Origin: Amborella trichopoda
Lineage: Eukaryota; Streptophyta; Magnoliopsida; Amborellales; Amborellaceae
Direction of reading: 5' to 3'
Length of the DNA: 64,000 nt
Assembly: GCF_000471905.2 (NCBI RefSeq)
Contig: NW_006494789.1
Location: forward strand, 302,749-366,748
The translations under genes were made by a program, and so were the position numbers. Within the stretch, counting starts at the first letter, position 1; each line of letters begins with the position of its first letter. Below are positions 26,101-39,000 of the stretch, piece after piece. Under the pieces are notes generated by a model. That model was not told the origin of the DNA. It did not search any database and worked only from the letters and a program-made list of their open reading frames with translations.

Positions 26101-28862
26101 TGATGGCTTAGATCCGGAATGGGCCGTAAAGAGCTGTATGAAAACATTGGTGATTAAGTATTCCATAAGTGGGGGTTGGTCGAGGACAAGTTCTCGGGTG
26201 TTGATTTGGGCAATGGTGTTATCTCACGTTCTGCAATTTGTGATTTTGTGGAAGAAAATGGTATTAAGATCCCCCGATTTTGCCATTTGGCTCTGGAGTG
26301 GTGGCACTAATAGATTTCTTCCTTTCTGAGGATTAGTTGGTATTGGAGTTTGAGTTGGGATTTTTGGTGTCTTTCTTTTAAGGAGAGGGTCCTATGTTCC
26401 TCGGTTAGGTCCCAGTCTTGTATGGACTGAAGCAACCTTTCTTTCTGGGTTCTGAAGTTGCCTGGAAGCTAGCTGCTCTAGGTTTTGAGGGAAGCTTTGA
26501 GTGGTTGTAATTTTCGTTGGAGGCGGAAGCCGGCCCAGCCATTTACTTGGTTTGAGAAACACTCCCACCAGGATGGGGTCCAGTAGTGGATATTGGGCTC
26601 TTCAAGCTAGGTTTATTCAAAGCGCAAGGGTCTTGACCCTTTGACGGCAGGGTGGGTGTTAAGGAGGATGGGTCGGTGGTCGGAGGTGGGTTTGGGGAGA
26701 GCAAGGGCATGGGAGTCAGGGAAAGTAGCATCCCAATCGGGATCGATGACAAAATGGTCAATCTTGGAGAGAGAGGGGTTAGGGGAGTGATTTGAAAAAG
26801 TAAAGTCAGCTCCTTGGAGGGGGAGGTCATTGAGGTTGTTTCTGAAGATGAAATTAGAGAAGTCTAGCATACTTTGAGAGACCCAGGGGTTAGAGTTACG
26901 ATCAAAGGACCCCCTGGTGACATTAAAATCACCACCTAAGCACCATGTTGATGGAGCTAGAGCAGCTACCCCATTAAGTTCCTCCCATCATTGGCCCCTA
27001 TTGCTATGTGAGTTTGGACCATAAATAGCATTGAATTTCCAGGGCAACCCGTCAGAAGTTCTAGTGAGAGCCACTGTGACTGAGAAGGTGGACGCATGAG
27101 AAGAGGAGAGGGAGTGAAGGGACGGGTCCCAAATCACCTAGATGCCTCTCGAAGCCCCTTGGGCCTCAAGAGCAATCCATTGACAAGGCCTCATGCCCTA
27201 GACCTGACGGATTTGGCGGAGGGAAGGTGTAGGGAGTTTGGTTTCGATGATGGCAATGGTCGGGGGAAGGTATTTTTGACAGAAGTCACGAATTGCCTTC
27301 CATTTGTGAGGGTGGCCGAGCCCTCAGATGTTCCAAGTTAGTAATTTCATTACTGAAGAGTGGAGGAGAGGTGCGCCTGAGGAGCTGGTGAGCCAGGGTG
27401 GCTGAGACAGCAGGGGGGCAGTTGCGGGCATGTCGTCCGCCTTGTTGTGGGCGATGCCAAATGCAATACGAGAAATACTTTGCAAGGTTTATTGTTTGTG
27501 CCTTGACATATAGTTTTTTTTCTGACGACTCTATTTTTTGAAAGCTCTCCTATGCTTTCTGTTTACAAGATGGGTACTCTGACTATACACACTTTTGAAT
27601 TCGAGGAAATTGGTTTATTTTTAATGGGTAAAGAATAATTTTTTTTTGATACATTAGAACTCAGGCTTAGTAATAAAGTTAGAGTCATTGGATTTACATT
27701 AGAATTTAAAGAAAATATAATGTGCTGTCTGCATGATTGTTTCTTGCTCTCCACCCCATTGGAAGTTTGAGAGTGGTTCATATTGGAAATCAGTTCCTAG
27801 TTTTCCTAAAAGTAGTCTAGATACTTATATCTATCTGTACATTGTTTTCAATAATCTTTGCATGTTGACTCAGGGCTCTCTGAATGATCCCTTTTGCATT
27901 TTCTTCCACCTTAAAAATCAATTGCTTTTTGTTTGGTATGATCTCAGACCACCTAGTACTTCTCATGCTAGCAAGCTCGATTGTTGTTGTCATCTGCTCA
28001 GTTATCTGGAGTTGCCATTTCATTCATGAGAATTGGCCAAATTTTTTTTTCTGCATGATGTCTTCCTCGTACAGCTTGTCTTTCTTTATGTTGATCAAGT
28101 GAAGCCTGTTCTAGACTTCAAATGTAGTCCATTCTTAGCAAACAAAAGTCCTAGTTTATATTCTTAGGGCCTGTTTGATAACTGGAAGCAAGTTCATGAA
28201 CTGTAAATTGGAAGTTCCTGAAGAACTGTAAATTAGAAGTTACTTAAGAAGTTCCTGGTTTCTGTGTTTGATAACCTCCCTGGGAAGTTAAGAAGTTCCT
28301 GGTTTCTGTGTTTGATAACCTCCCTGAGAAGTTAAGAAGTTCCTGGTTTCTGTAGTCAAGAACACCTAATAATAATCATATAAACCAATGCCATCCCAAC
28401 TTTACAACATTATAATCAAAATTCTAATTTTAGCATTTCTCTATTGAACTAAAGGCCCATAATTTCCTGGATGAAGCCATTTTCGGTTATAGAGGGGTCT
28501 TATATTTGTGGGTCCCAGGGTTTTTGATGAAAAAAGATCATATGAAGCATAAAAATAAGTAATCCATAAATTTGTACATAGGAATAAATTATTGTAAGAA
28601 ATAATAATCATATATATATATATATATATTGAGCAACACAATTACAGTCAAATCGTATGAATTAGACATAGCAAATTTTTATGCACAGTCTATTGGGGGT
28701 TTAATTTTAGAGACTCAAGAAATTTAAAGGTAAAATCCCGATCATAACAGCACACTCACACAACTGATAACAAATTTCTCTTTTACTCACCGATACCACC
28801 ACATGCGCTTGTAATCCAGACAACCTAATCAATGGAAGAAAATCCAAATATTAAAAACTGAC

Positions 28863-28906
<44 letters not shown>

Positions 28907-29392
28907 NNNNNNNNNNNNNNNNNNNNNNNNNNNNNNNNNNNNNNNNNNNNNNNNNNNNNNNNNNNNNNNNNNNNNNNNNNNNNNNNNNNNNNNNNNNNNN
29001 NNNNNNNNNNNNNNNNNNNNNNNNNNNNNNNNNNNNNNNNNNNNNNNNNNNNNNNNNNNNNNNNNNNNNNNNNNNNNNNNNNNNNNNNNNNNNNNNNNNN
29101 NNNNNNNNNNNNNNNNNNNNNNNNNNNNNNNNNNNNNNNNNNNNNNNNNNNNNNNNNNNNNNNNNNNNNNNNNNNNNNNNNNNNNNNNNNNNNNNNNNNN
29201 NNNNNNNNNNNNNNNNNNNNNNNNNNNNNNNNNNNNNNNNNNNNNNNNNNNNNNNNNNNNNNNNNNNNNNNNNNNNNNNNNNNNNNNNNNNNNNNNNNNN
29301 NNNNNNNNNNNNNNNNNNNNNNNNNNNNNNNNNNNNNNNNNNNNNNNNNNNNNNNNNNNNNNNNNNNNNNNNNNNNNNNNNNNNNNNNNNNN

Positions 29393-29444
<52 letters not shown>

Positions 29445-29962
29445 AAATCAGAGAAATGGAAAAAGAGAAAAAAACCCACCTTATCTTCAACTTCCTCGCA
29501 CTTAGCTACTCCTTTTGCTAGTAGTGTGAAATCCCCTGCAAATGACCTCAATGAAAACCCATGTTTTCAACCATATAAAATCACTATTTTCAAGAAAAAT
29601 AAATTCAGTTCAAATGAATTAGCCAACGAAAAATCTCTTATTTATACAGAAGACTTGGAAATCCCAAATATCTGAAAAATGCCTAGAATATCTTGCACTC
29701 TCAGAGGATTCAGAAACAGAAAAAGTTTTAAAAAAATTATATATACAATAAAAAGGAAATAGAAAAAAATTTGGGAAAAAAGAAGCAGTAAGGTGCCATC
29801 TGCCTTAGCAAACTTGAAGAAGAGCCAAATGATAGCAGTTGTTACCATACAAATCAAAACTAGATCCAACATATCATCTCTCTCTATAATCTTTTTTCTT
29901 CTCTCTCTAGAATGAAGCCCACAATCAATAAGAGGGAATAGAAACCATTGTAGTTGAATCTC

Positions 29963-30000
<38 letters not shown>

Positions 30001-33000
30001 TTGGGAGGGGCACCTGCTTCTTTCCTCCTCTTCTGCTACATATGAGAGAGCGAGAGACAGACACAGAGACTGATGCGTTCTTCTTAAGAGAGAGACAGAG
30101 AAGACAAAGAGAGCTTTGTCAGAGAGAGAGCTGAGAAAGCCGGCGGCTATGGCGGTTGGGGAGAGGAAGCGATTAGGGTTGTCGAGAGGAAGCGGCTATG
30201 GCTAGGTTTTTCTCTGAAAGGGGCTTTTTCACGCGGGTGGGATGGCCTTTTCATCGGGATGAACTTCCCCTCAAATCTTCCATTTTCAAGTTATGTAGAT
30301 TTAGTTGGAAAAGTTTGAGAGGGGAAATTCTACAGTAATAGTAACTTTCCATTTTAAACTTACCAATTTTTATCAAACACAAAAGAGCTAGAGTAACAGG
30401 TAAGTTCCTGCTTCTAGGAAGTACTATCAAACACGCCCTTAGTGTACTTGTGACGAATCTGGGGAATTCATTCTGTTCACGACAGATTGGTCTCAAGGAA
30501 CCCTTTGTTTCTGTATAATGCTCGTCTCTCCTTTGGCTTCTGTGATTGTAGACTGTATTATCCCCAAAATTACGACTTGCTGGTCAACAACAAATTAGCT
30601 ATTGTTCTGGGCAGGTTCTTGATATGGTGAACGCATGACTTTGTACTTATTCAATGTAACCATTCATTGCCATTCTAGGTCCCAGATTCAAGTGAAGAGA
30701 GCCTTGCAGCTGTTGCAGGAATGTTTAGCAGTAAAGCAAAAGGTATGTACCGCGTATCCTCATCAGTTTGAGACAAGAAAACTAGGAAAGATGTTTAGAT
30801 AATTAGCTTATAAGATTTGGTTCTTGATTATGATAAGTCTATTCAAAGTACTATTGGACTGCATTATTTATGTCTTGACATTCTAATGAGAGCTAAGGGT
30901 GCAGAATTCATACTTCAACAATTTCTTCAGGGCCTTTGATCCTATCAACAATCATTTCATCCACCACATCCTCCATGAAAGCCTATTACTTGTCCCCTTC
31001 CACACACCCTACAGCACAATCGCAGAGAATAAATTCCAAATCAGCTGTCACAATTCCTGAAAGCAATCCAATTGCCTTCATATTTAATATTTAGTTATTG
31101 GTCGTCTTTGGGTTCGCCCATGCTACCTCAAGATGTCTCAAGCCCTGGTCACAAAGCTATGGGATTAACACTTCACTATAGTTGCGTTGCTATGATGCGC
31201 TGTATTGCACAATGATATCAGGATTGCTGCAAGGTGCCATGCATGCATTATGATTACTTTATTGGAATAAACTCTTCCTCTTGAATTTTTGATGACTGGT
31301 ACTTTCACTAAACTTACCATGATTGCTAATTAGGATTTCTGAGGAGTTTGCAGAAGGAATAAATATTGGAGGTTTATGCATTATATCTTGTCCCTAAATT
31401 TAACTATGAGATAATTAGACTATAAAAAAGAATCTACACTATTGGATAGTCTTTACATTTTTTATACCGTATTTCCAAGTTAGATTGGATAACCATTCTG
31501 TTGTGGTATTGGTCAATGTAATCAAAATATTTTAGCATTTGTTTTCAACTGGATACCTTTGTAGCATGAATAATAGTAGTTTATAGACATATACAATAGA
31601 AAAGGTCTGTCAACCATGGAATCTGAAAAAATTGATATCTTCAGAATCTGGAGGTTCCATGAAATGAGGACTTGATATTATTGGCCTGGAAAACAATTGG
31701 AAAAATCTGAAATATGGGAGAAATAAGAGAGAATTTTAAAAATAGAAATATCATAAAAAGTTGTAAAGCAATAGCAAAGTATATTGACAAAATTAATTAT
31801 GGATCTGTTATAGTTGATTTAGTAAAAAAATTAAATTTCAAATGCTATAAATTTGGATTGAAAAAAATGAAAATTACCTAAAGTTTTGAGGCCGATCACC
31901 CAATCTTTGTGCTCGGTCACGGTGTGTATCAATGCCTACGATCCTTGTCAAAGCTTCCTCATAACCCAAATCAAAACTCCAAATCAATTTTGGGGTTTTG
32001 AATTGGGATCTAGGAGATCCGAGCTTCTAAAAAAATTGGATGAATAGTACATCTTAATTTCTAATGCCTCAAATCCTAATCCTTTAGAGTTTTATTTTTT
32101 ATTTTTATGTTATTTATTTTGGGAAAAAAATATTTTTGTAGGTTCAAGAGCACAAAAAGAAGCTTAGGGATCAAAAGTGTTGTCAAAGATCGACCATCGA
32201 TTGTGAAGAAATCACAATTCTTCAAAATTGGGCAAAAACTTGGCCCAATTTCAATCTAAAAATCTATCATCTCTGATTTTTTCTCAATTCTATTGTATCT
32301 AATAGATCATGCAGAAAAATCTAACTAGGGTTTCAAATTTGGCTCAAACCGGTTAGATTTTGGGCTTGAAATTAAAAAACAACGTAAAAAGGGGGTGGAT
32401 TTCTTTGCTCCCTTTTATTTCTAAAAATGTATACTACTCAGCGAGTATTGCACATGATACCCTTCGGCTCTCATGTCTGGGCTCGGATTGCTACAGAGCC
32501 CGTGTGAGTTGCGCAAGGTGGATACTTAGGTGTGTTTTCAATCACACATGCGCACGTGCACACATGAACTGACAAACAAATATATTGAGGAATAACTTAC
32601 AGACACTATAGCATCTTTCCTACGTTGGAGCGCTATCTATATCAATTGCCCCATTTTGATCGAATGGTTGAGAGTGTGGCTACTCTTTGAATTTTATTTT
32701 TTTCAAAAATCCAATCAAGTTGAAGTTTTGGGTGTCCACACTTCCAACAAGGGTGCCCTTGTTAACAATATAAAAAAAATGTTTGTAGTAGACTAAATCG
32801 AACAAAATACTCTTTCAGATCATGGTTTTTCCTGGTCATTTTATTTTATTAGAAATATTTTAAATATATTTTTAACAGGTGCACCCTTATTGGAAGTCTA
32901 GATGCCCAGTCTAATCCGTTCAAAATAAATAAATAAATTAAAATACTCATACACTCTCTCAACCGTTTGATCAAGAATGGAAGGCTCACTATATGATATT

Positions 33001-36000
33001 GTAGGGAAAACACTCTAGTGTTTTGTAGAATGCCACCCCACCGCCCCCCCCCAACACCCTCTCTCTCTCTCCCCCCCCCCCCCACAATTCATACAAGAGA
33101 AATATGTTTGTGAGCTCCTCTTCTTTCTATGAAAGAGTATATGCTCGATGGCCTACAGCCTATATTCAATCTCCATGATCCAGACGACCAATGTGTATGC
33201 ACATTGTTTCATTTTTATGTTTATTCTTTTGGAAATCCTTTGGGTAAAATTTGGGGTGTGCTTGACCTAGGTGCATATAAATAAAAAATGATATGCCAAA
33301 AAAAAGGTGATAAAACTACCCCAGCCCCTATTGGTGACCGATAGTCATTTGGTGGTTCAATCTGGACCGAAGGGCTTAGAGCTGTTCCTTATGTCTCTTG
33401 GTTCACAAAAGTTTTATCCTAGGCCCTCTCTCTCTATGTATGTAGTGCTGGGATCCCTCTATGGAATATTATATTCATTGTTTCCAGGCATTTGCTCTAT
33501 ACATACGGTTGATGCGCCTTTGTGTTGTCAATTTCATTGAATAAGAGTATACTCGTTGCAAGATTGGATGTTGACAATTGGTGCTTTACGTTGGTTTCTT
33601 TCGTATCTATCTCAATGTTTCTTATGTATGATTTCTACAGGAGTTGAATGGAGCTTGGAGACTGATGCACCTAATGCAGCTGTAGTGGTTGCTAGTGAAG
33701 CACATGGAATAACATTGGCAGTTGAAGGGCTTCTTGGGGTTGTGTTTACTGTGGCTACTCTGACAGATGAAGCAGTGGACATTGGTGAGGTGAGATGTTT
33801 TGGTATTTCCCTTTTGAGTGGTGAACGGTGAGTGTCTCTTTGCTAATAATGGTTTGTTGGCACACATAGCTCGAATCACCAAGATGTGAGAGCGATCCAC
33901 GGGGGAAATGCATAGGAAACACTGCAGTGCTGTGCTTGTCAATGGTTGATTCTTTGTGGATGACCATCCTGAATGCTCTATCATTGATTCTGACAAGGTA
34001 TGATGTGAATATGCGTAAAAATAAGTACGCTCACGTTTGTTTCTTAAGGGACGTCCTTAATCTTGATGCATAATTACATGGAAGGTCTCAAGGAGAGGCT
34101 ATTGTATTGGAGATACTAAAAGGTTATCAAGCCTTTACACAGGTAAGATGGTCATACTTCTGAAGTATGAGCCTGAGTATGTTCCTCCCCTTATTTTGGT
34201 TCTTACTTTTCTTTATTTCTTGAAAATTATCCTTCGATTTCTATTTCTTTTATTTCTCCTTCTGAGATAATCCTGTGGATGATTAAAACTCAACATTTTT
34301 TATTTTTGTACTTACACTTCTCAAGAATATGTTGCTCACTCAGCAAAAAGCATATTTTATGTTTCTGGCTTTACAGGCATGTGGAGTACTCCGTGCTGTA
34401 GATCCTTTGAATTGTTTTCTTGCATCCCTCTGCAAATTCACTATCAGTACTCCTGGTGAACAGGACAAGAAAAGGTTGGTGGATTTTGTTTAAATCCCTA
34501 GTGAATCCTATATTTGGTTCTCTGATGCCTGCTACTTTGAAGGCCTGAATTTCTAATTTCCTTTGCATATCTGAATAGCTGTCTCATACATTTTGTTTAG
34601 GTGAACTATTATAATCTATACTTAGCACTGTACCCTATTGGATTGAAAATTGTATATTACTCCCATACGTTGAATACTTTTATCTAATTTCTTCATTTTA
34701 AAAGAAATATACGTAACTTTTACTAGTGATGCCAAAAACCTTCCTGAGGGGTGGGGGTAAATGTATCTTAAGGAGTTCGGGTTGTCACAATCACGGTAAG
34801 AATCCTGTTTTTTTTTGTCAAGAGTGTCTGTGCTCGAAAGCCGTTTGAAAGTTTCACATACATGTCCTATCCATAAAACTTCTGGACGTGGTTTGGGAAT
34901 TTGACAGTCTTGCCTTTAATTAGCCATTATAGATCGAGATCCATATTTGAGATTTTACATAAATCACATAAATTTAGACTTAAAACTGTTGTCATTGTTT
35001 TATAAGAATACAGAAAGTTTAATGAGCATATGTGTAGACCACATCAGAAACTGCTGATTGTCATTTGCCCCAAATTTTGGTCATCAAAGCGCCGTGCAGT
35101 GAATCTTGGGTCAGAGTTCGTAGTCTCTAGAGGCCCAGTTTAGTCATGTATCACCTGCTCCTCCTCTTATTTAAGTTCTCAACCAACCACAACCAATTTC
35201 GTTTGAGTTCTTTTGTTCCTACCATAAAAGCCTAAATGTAAGACAACTTAAGGGACCGTGACTTGCAACCTGGACTTGTTGGTCGAATCCCAGTTGATCA
35301 TGATTTGTTCAACCTGGACAATCAGTCCCGGTCGAACGATTCTTGGTAATATCACCGTAAGAAAGACTATGATTTATAAGTTGCTTTTGTGCCCCAGCAT
35401 ATAAAATGTTTATTTTATTTCTCATTGGGTAAGAATATGTGTATTATTTTTATCCTGGAATCTTGACTTCTATGTTGAATGATGAACTTTTAGATGATGT
35501 TTCAGAGTTGAATGCATATGGGAGTTTATATTTTGAATTGAATTACAAGTATTTGTGTTTTTGTTTGAATTTATACTTCTTAAATCTCTGTCGTGGGAGA
35601 GATTGACATATTATGGCTGACCAAGCTATTCAACAAGATGATGATAACAAAGAAAATGCCAAGAAAAAGTACTTTCATATTTATTTACAAGAACAAAAGA
35701 GACATACAAAACTGTTCGAATTATCGAGGGGTTAAACCTATGAGCCACATTATGAAACTGTGAGAGAGAGTGATTGAGCAAGGACTAAGACATAAAACGA
35801 GTGTATCAAAAAAACAATTTGTTTTTATGTCAGGAGGTCAACGATTGAGGCTATTTTCCTACTTAGGCAATTGATTGAGAAGTTTAGGGAGAAGGGAAGA
35901 GATCTCCACGTGGTCCTTATTGATGTAGAAAAACATACCATAAGATCCCTCAAGAGTTAATTTGGTGGGTGTTGGGAAAGATAAGGAGTCTCTAGAGGAT

Positions 36001-39000
36001 ATATTGTGTGGCGAGAGATATGTAAAAGGGAGCGCTAACTAGTGTGAGGACAGCTAGTGGAGAAGCAAGTGAATTTTTCTGTGACAGTAGGCCTACATCA
36101 GGGGTCAACAATGCCATATTTCTTTGTTTTGGTTATGGACGAGTTAACTGAACATCTACAGGATGAGGTATCGTGGTGTATGTTGTTCGCAATGATGAGA
36201 CTAGAGGCGGCATCAACGCAAAGTTAGAACTTTGGAGGGAAGCTCTAGAATCTAAAGGTTTAAAATTAGCCAGACTAGGACAAAATATGAAATGCAAGTT
36301 TAGCAGTGATAGAAGTAGAAAATTGCAAATAGTTAAGATTGATGGCCAAGAAATACCTAAAAAAGATTATTTTCAATGTCTTGGGTCGATAATCCAAGAG
36401 AATAGAGATATTGAGGAAGAAGTTGCTTATAGAAGTAGAGTTGGGTGGGCCATGTGGAGATGTGCATCTGGAGTTCTATGTGATCATCGCACACTAATGA
36501 AACTGAAGGGAAAGTTTATAGAACGGCTGTAAGACAGCCATGCTTTATGGGATGGAATGTTGAGCGGTCAAGAAACAACATATCCGTAGGATGGGTGTAG
36601 CTGAGATGGATGAGTGGCAAGACAAGAAAGGATAGAATTCGGAATGAATACATATGAGCAAACTTAGAGGTGGCTCCAATGGGTGATAAGATGAGGGAAA
36701 GTTGACTTAGGTGGGCTGGCCATGTGCAGTGTAGGTTTAACATATCACCAGTTAGGAGGGGTGATTTGATTCAAGTAGAAGGTTCTGAAAGGGCAAGGGA
36801 CAGGCCGAAAAATACATGGATGGAAGTGTTGAGAAATGATATGGAGGCTTATGGTCGGAATAAGGGTATGGTTCTAGATACATAGAATTAAATTAGTAAA
36901 CTATAAAAAAGTCCAATATTTATGAAAATTATGTGCTTGACTTGCTGGGTGACCCTATCCATTTACTGAGGCTGGCTCGGGCTCTAGGATTTTGAATAAT
37001 GCCCGATAACGTGGTACAGCATCTAAGAAATCCATTGGAATGCTTTCTAGCAGAGCCAATGAGAATTTGACAAACAGTTTTGCTGATGACCGATGCTATA
37101 ATTTTACCTCATCTAAATAAATATCCCTAGAAAAATGATATAATTAGATTCATAAATCCATTTGTCAGTAGGAGGAGGTTCTATTAGGAGAAGGTTTAAT
37201 TATCAAGTGTACTAAGGTTAACACTTTCAAAAAGAAAATTATCAAGTGTACTAGTTCTTTCCACAAATGCATGTGAAAGCATGTTTTAATTGTAATTGCC
37301 ACTTTCCAATTCGACATATTCTGAATATCTTGTTTTCCATGTCTTGCTATATTTTTTGGTGCTTCATACCTTGAAGTTATCATCCATTGTGCTGCCTTTA
37401 TAGTAATGATTGTGGTAATCCATCTTGTATGTATGGTGAGACAATGGCTTATTACTTGAAGTGTTACTAGTGTTATGCTGTCTCCTGGATCAAAACGTCC
37501 TGAACATGTAGTCGAACAGAGGGATAACATTGTCCTCACTCCGAAGAATGTTCAGGTACATGTTTAATTTCTTCTCTTCATTCTTTATCTTTTCTGCCAT
37601 GTGAAATGTCTTGACCCTGTTTCTTCTAAACCTAGTATCTGTGGTTCAACTTATATCCTCTGACTTGGCTGCTTTGACATTGTAGGCATTGAGGACTCTT
37701 TTCAATATAGCACACCGGTTACACAATGTATTAGGCTCATCCTGGGTGTTGGTATGCAAATCCTCATGTCCATAATCTTATAAACAGATTGCACATTGTG
37801 TTTCTCATCTTTGATACCCATTCTCCTATGCTTTGCAGGTACTGGAGACTCTGGCAGCTTTAGATCGTGTAATCCATTCTCCACATGCTACCACACAGGT
37901 TCCTATAAATATTTTGAGAGTGAAACTACATACTGTTTTTACCATAGACTAGGCACTTTGTTCTTTGAACTTATTAATGTGCTCATTTCCTGTTGAAGTC
38001 TCAAAAAAAAAAAAAGTTCATTTTGAAGTTATTCGAAACTGTGAGATATTGCACATTGTCTTTTGCTCGATCTCCACATGCATGAATGAAAATCTAAAGT
38101 GGTTGAATAGAATTAGACTTGCATGTACCATCAAGAAATAAAGGAAAAAAGAAAAAAAAATTGTTGTATGCTTGTGAACTTGTCCTAAAAACAAACAGTG
38201 TGGGGACCAACTCCAGCATAGGACACTCAATGAACTCGAGCCTATGCATTGTGGAAAATTCCAAGTTTAAACTTTCATGTTGAAAAGGGGCATTCTATTG
38301 CAGGTGCAATGTTTTGGGACTCGGCTAGGCCAAGGTATTCGGCCATTGGCCTAGGCAAGTTCCTCGGGTAAGTCTGAGTAACTCGCACCAGTCCAAGCCA
38401 AGTTAAATAAATAAAAAAATAAAGGCGAAAATTTAATTTGTATCTATAATCTCCAACATATTTACATAAAACCCAAAATGGTGTACCTTGCGTGCCTTAG
38501 TCAGAGAGATCTCGAGCTCGATCCCTAACCTTGAGTTTTTTGAGCTGTCTTTCCTAACTTGTAAAATGAAAACGGGCTAAGTACAGAAAAAACATTAGGC
38601 GGTGTTCTCAAGGAGATTGAAACCCCCTACATGACGAGCAATAGGCACACATTGTACCCAACAAGCAATTTGAACGTATTCAATGTCAAACTGCACATAT
38701 TATATATAACCAATACATACATGATGGACTACTGACTCGGGAAAAACTTCCTAACTCCGCCGAGTCTAAGCCTGAGTCTCAAGACACTGTGCAGGTCAGT
38801 TTTCTCACCATGACAAAAGAGATGCTAAAGCACATTGATGATTGTTTTATGGTTCTGTGGCTTCAGTAGTGTTATCTTTTGAGAACTGGTCTGGCCGCCC
38901 TCCTCATGTGTTTCTACATGGGTGGCGTTTATTGAAGGGACTGCACAAACATGGTGCAGAGCCCACCTTGTAATAATTTTTTCTTACTCTGTTTGATCAA

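Larger units (their letters stand above)
28167..30438. mobile_element. PIF/Harbinger-type element carrying captured gene exons
   Basis: The left end GGGCCTGTTTGATAAC and the inverted right end GGGCGTGTTTGATAGT form terminal inverted repeats. Each is flanked by TTA (28164-28166 and 30439-30441), the 3-bp target duplication typical of PIF/Harbinger elements. Length is 2,272 bp including the 486-bp gap. No transposase is visible. Instead the interior, on the minus strand, contains three exons of a short-chain dehydrogenase gene (separate entry). Near the left end a 44-bp unit is repeated about 2.5 times (28244-28355). hAT would give 8 bp, so the TTA duplication argues against that. Confidence 0.8.

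Noticed and set aside
28825-29551. Open frames of about 215-221 codons crossing the N gap with Arg-Glu repeats
   Set aside because: They consist of translated CT/GA microsatellite and unknown bases. Only the short SDR exons next to them are meaningful.
29642-30064. A 140-codon protein starting at 30064 on the minus strand
   Set aside because: Its first part is translated 5' UTR and GA repeat. The supported start is the Met at 29872, where SDR similarity begins.
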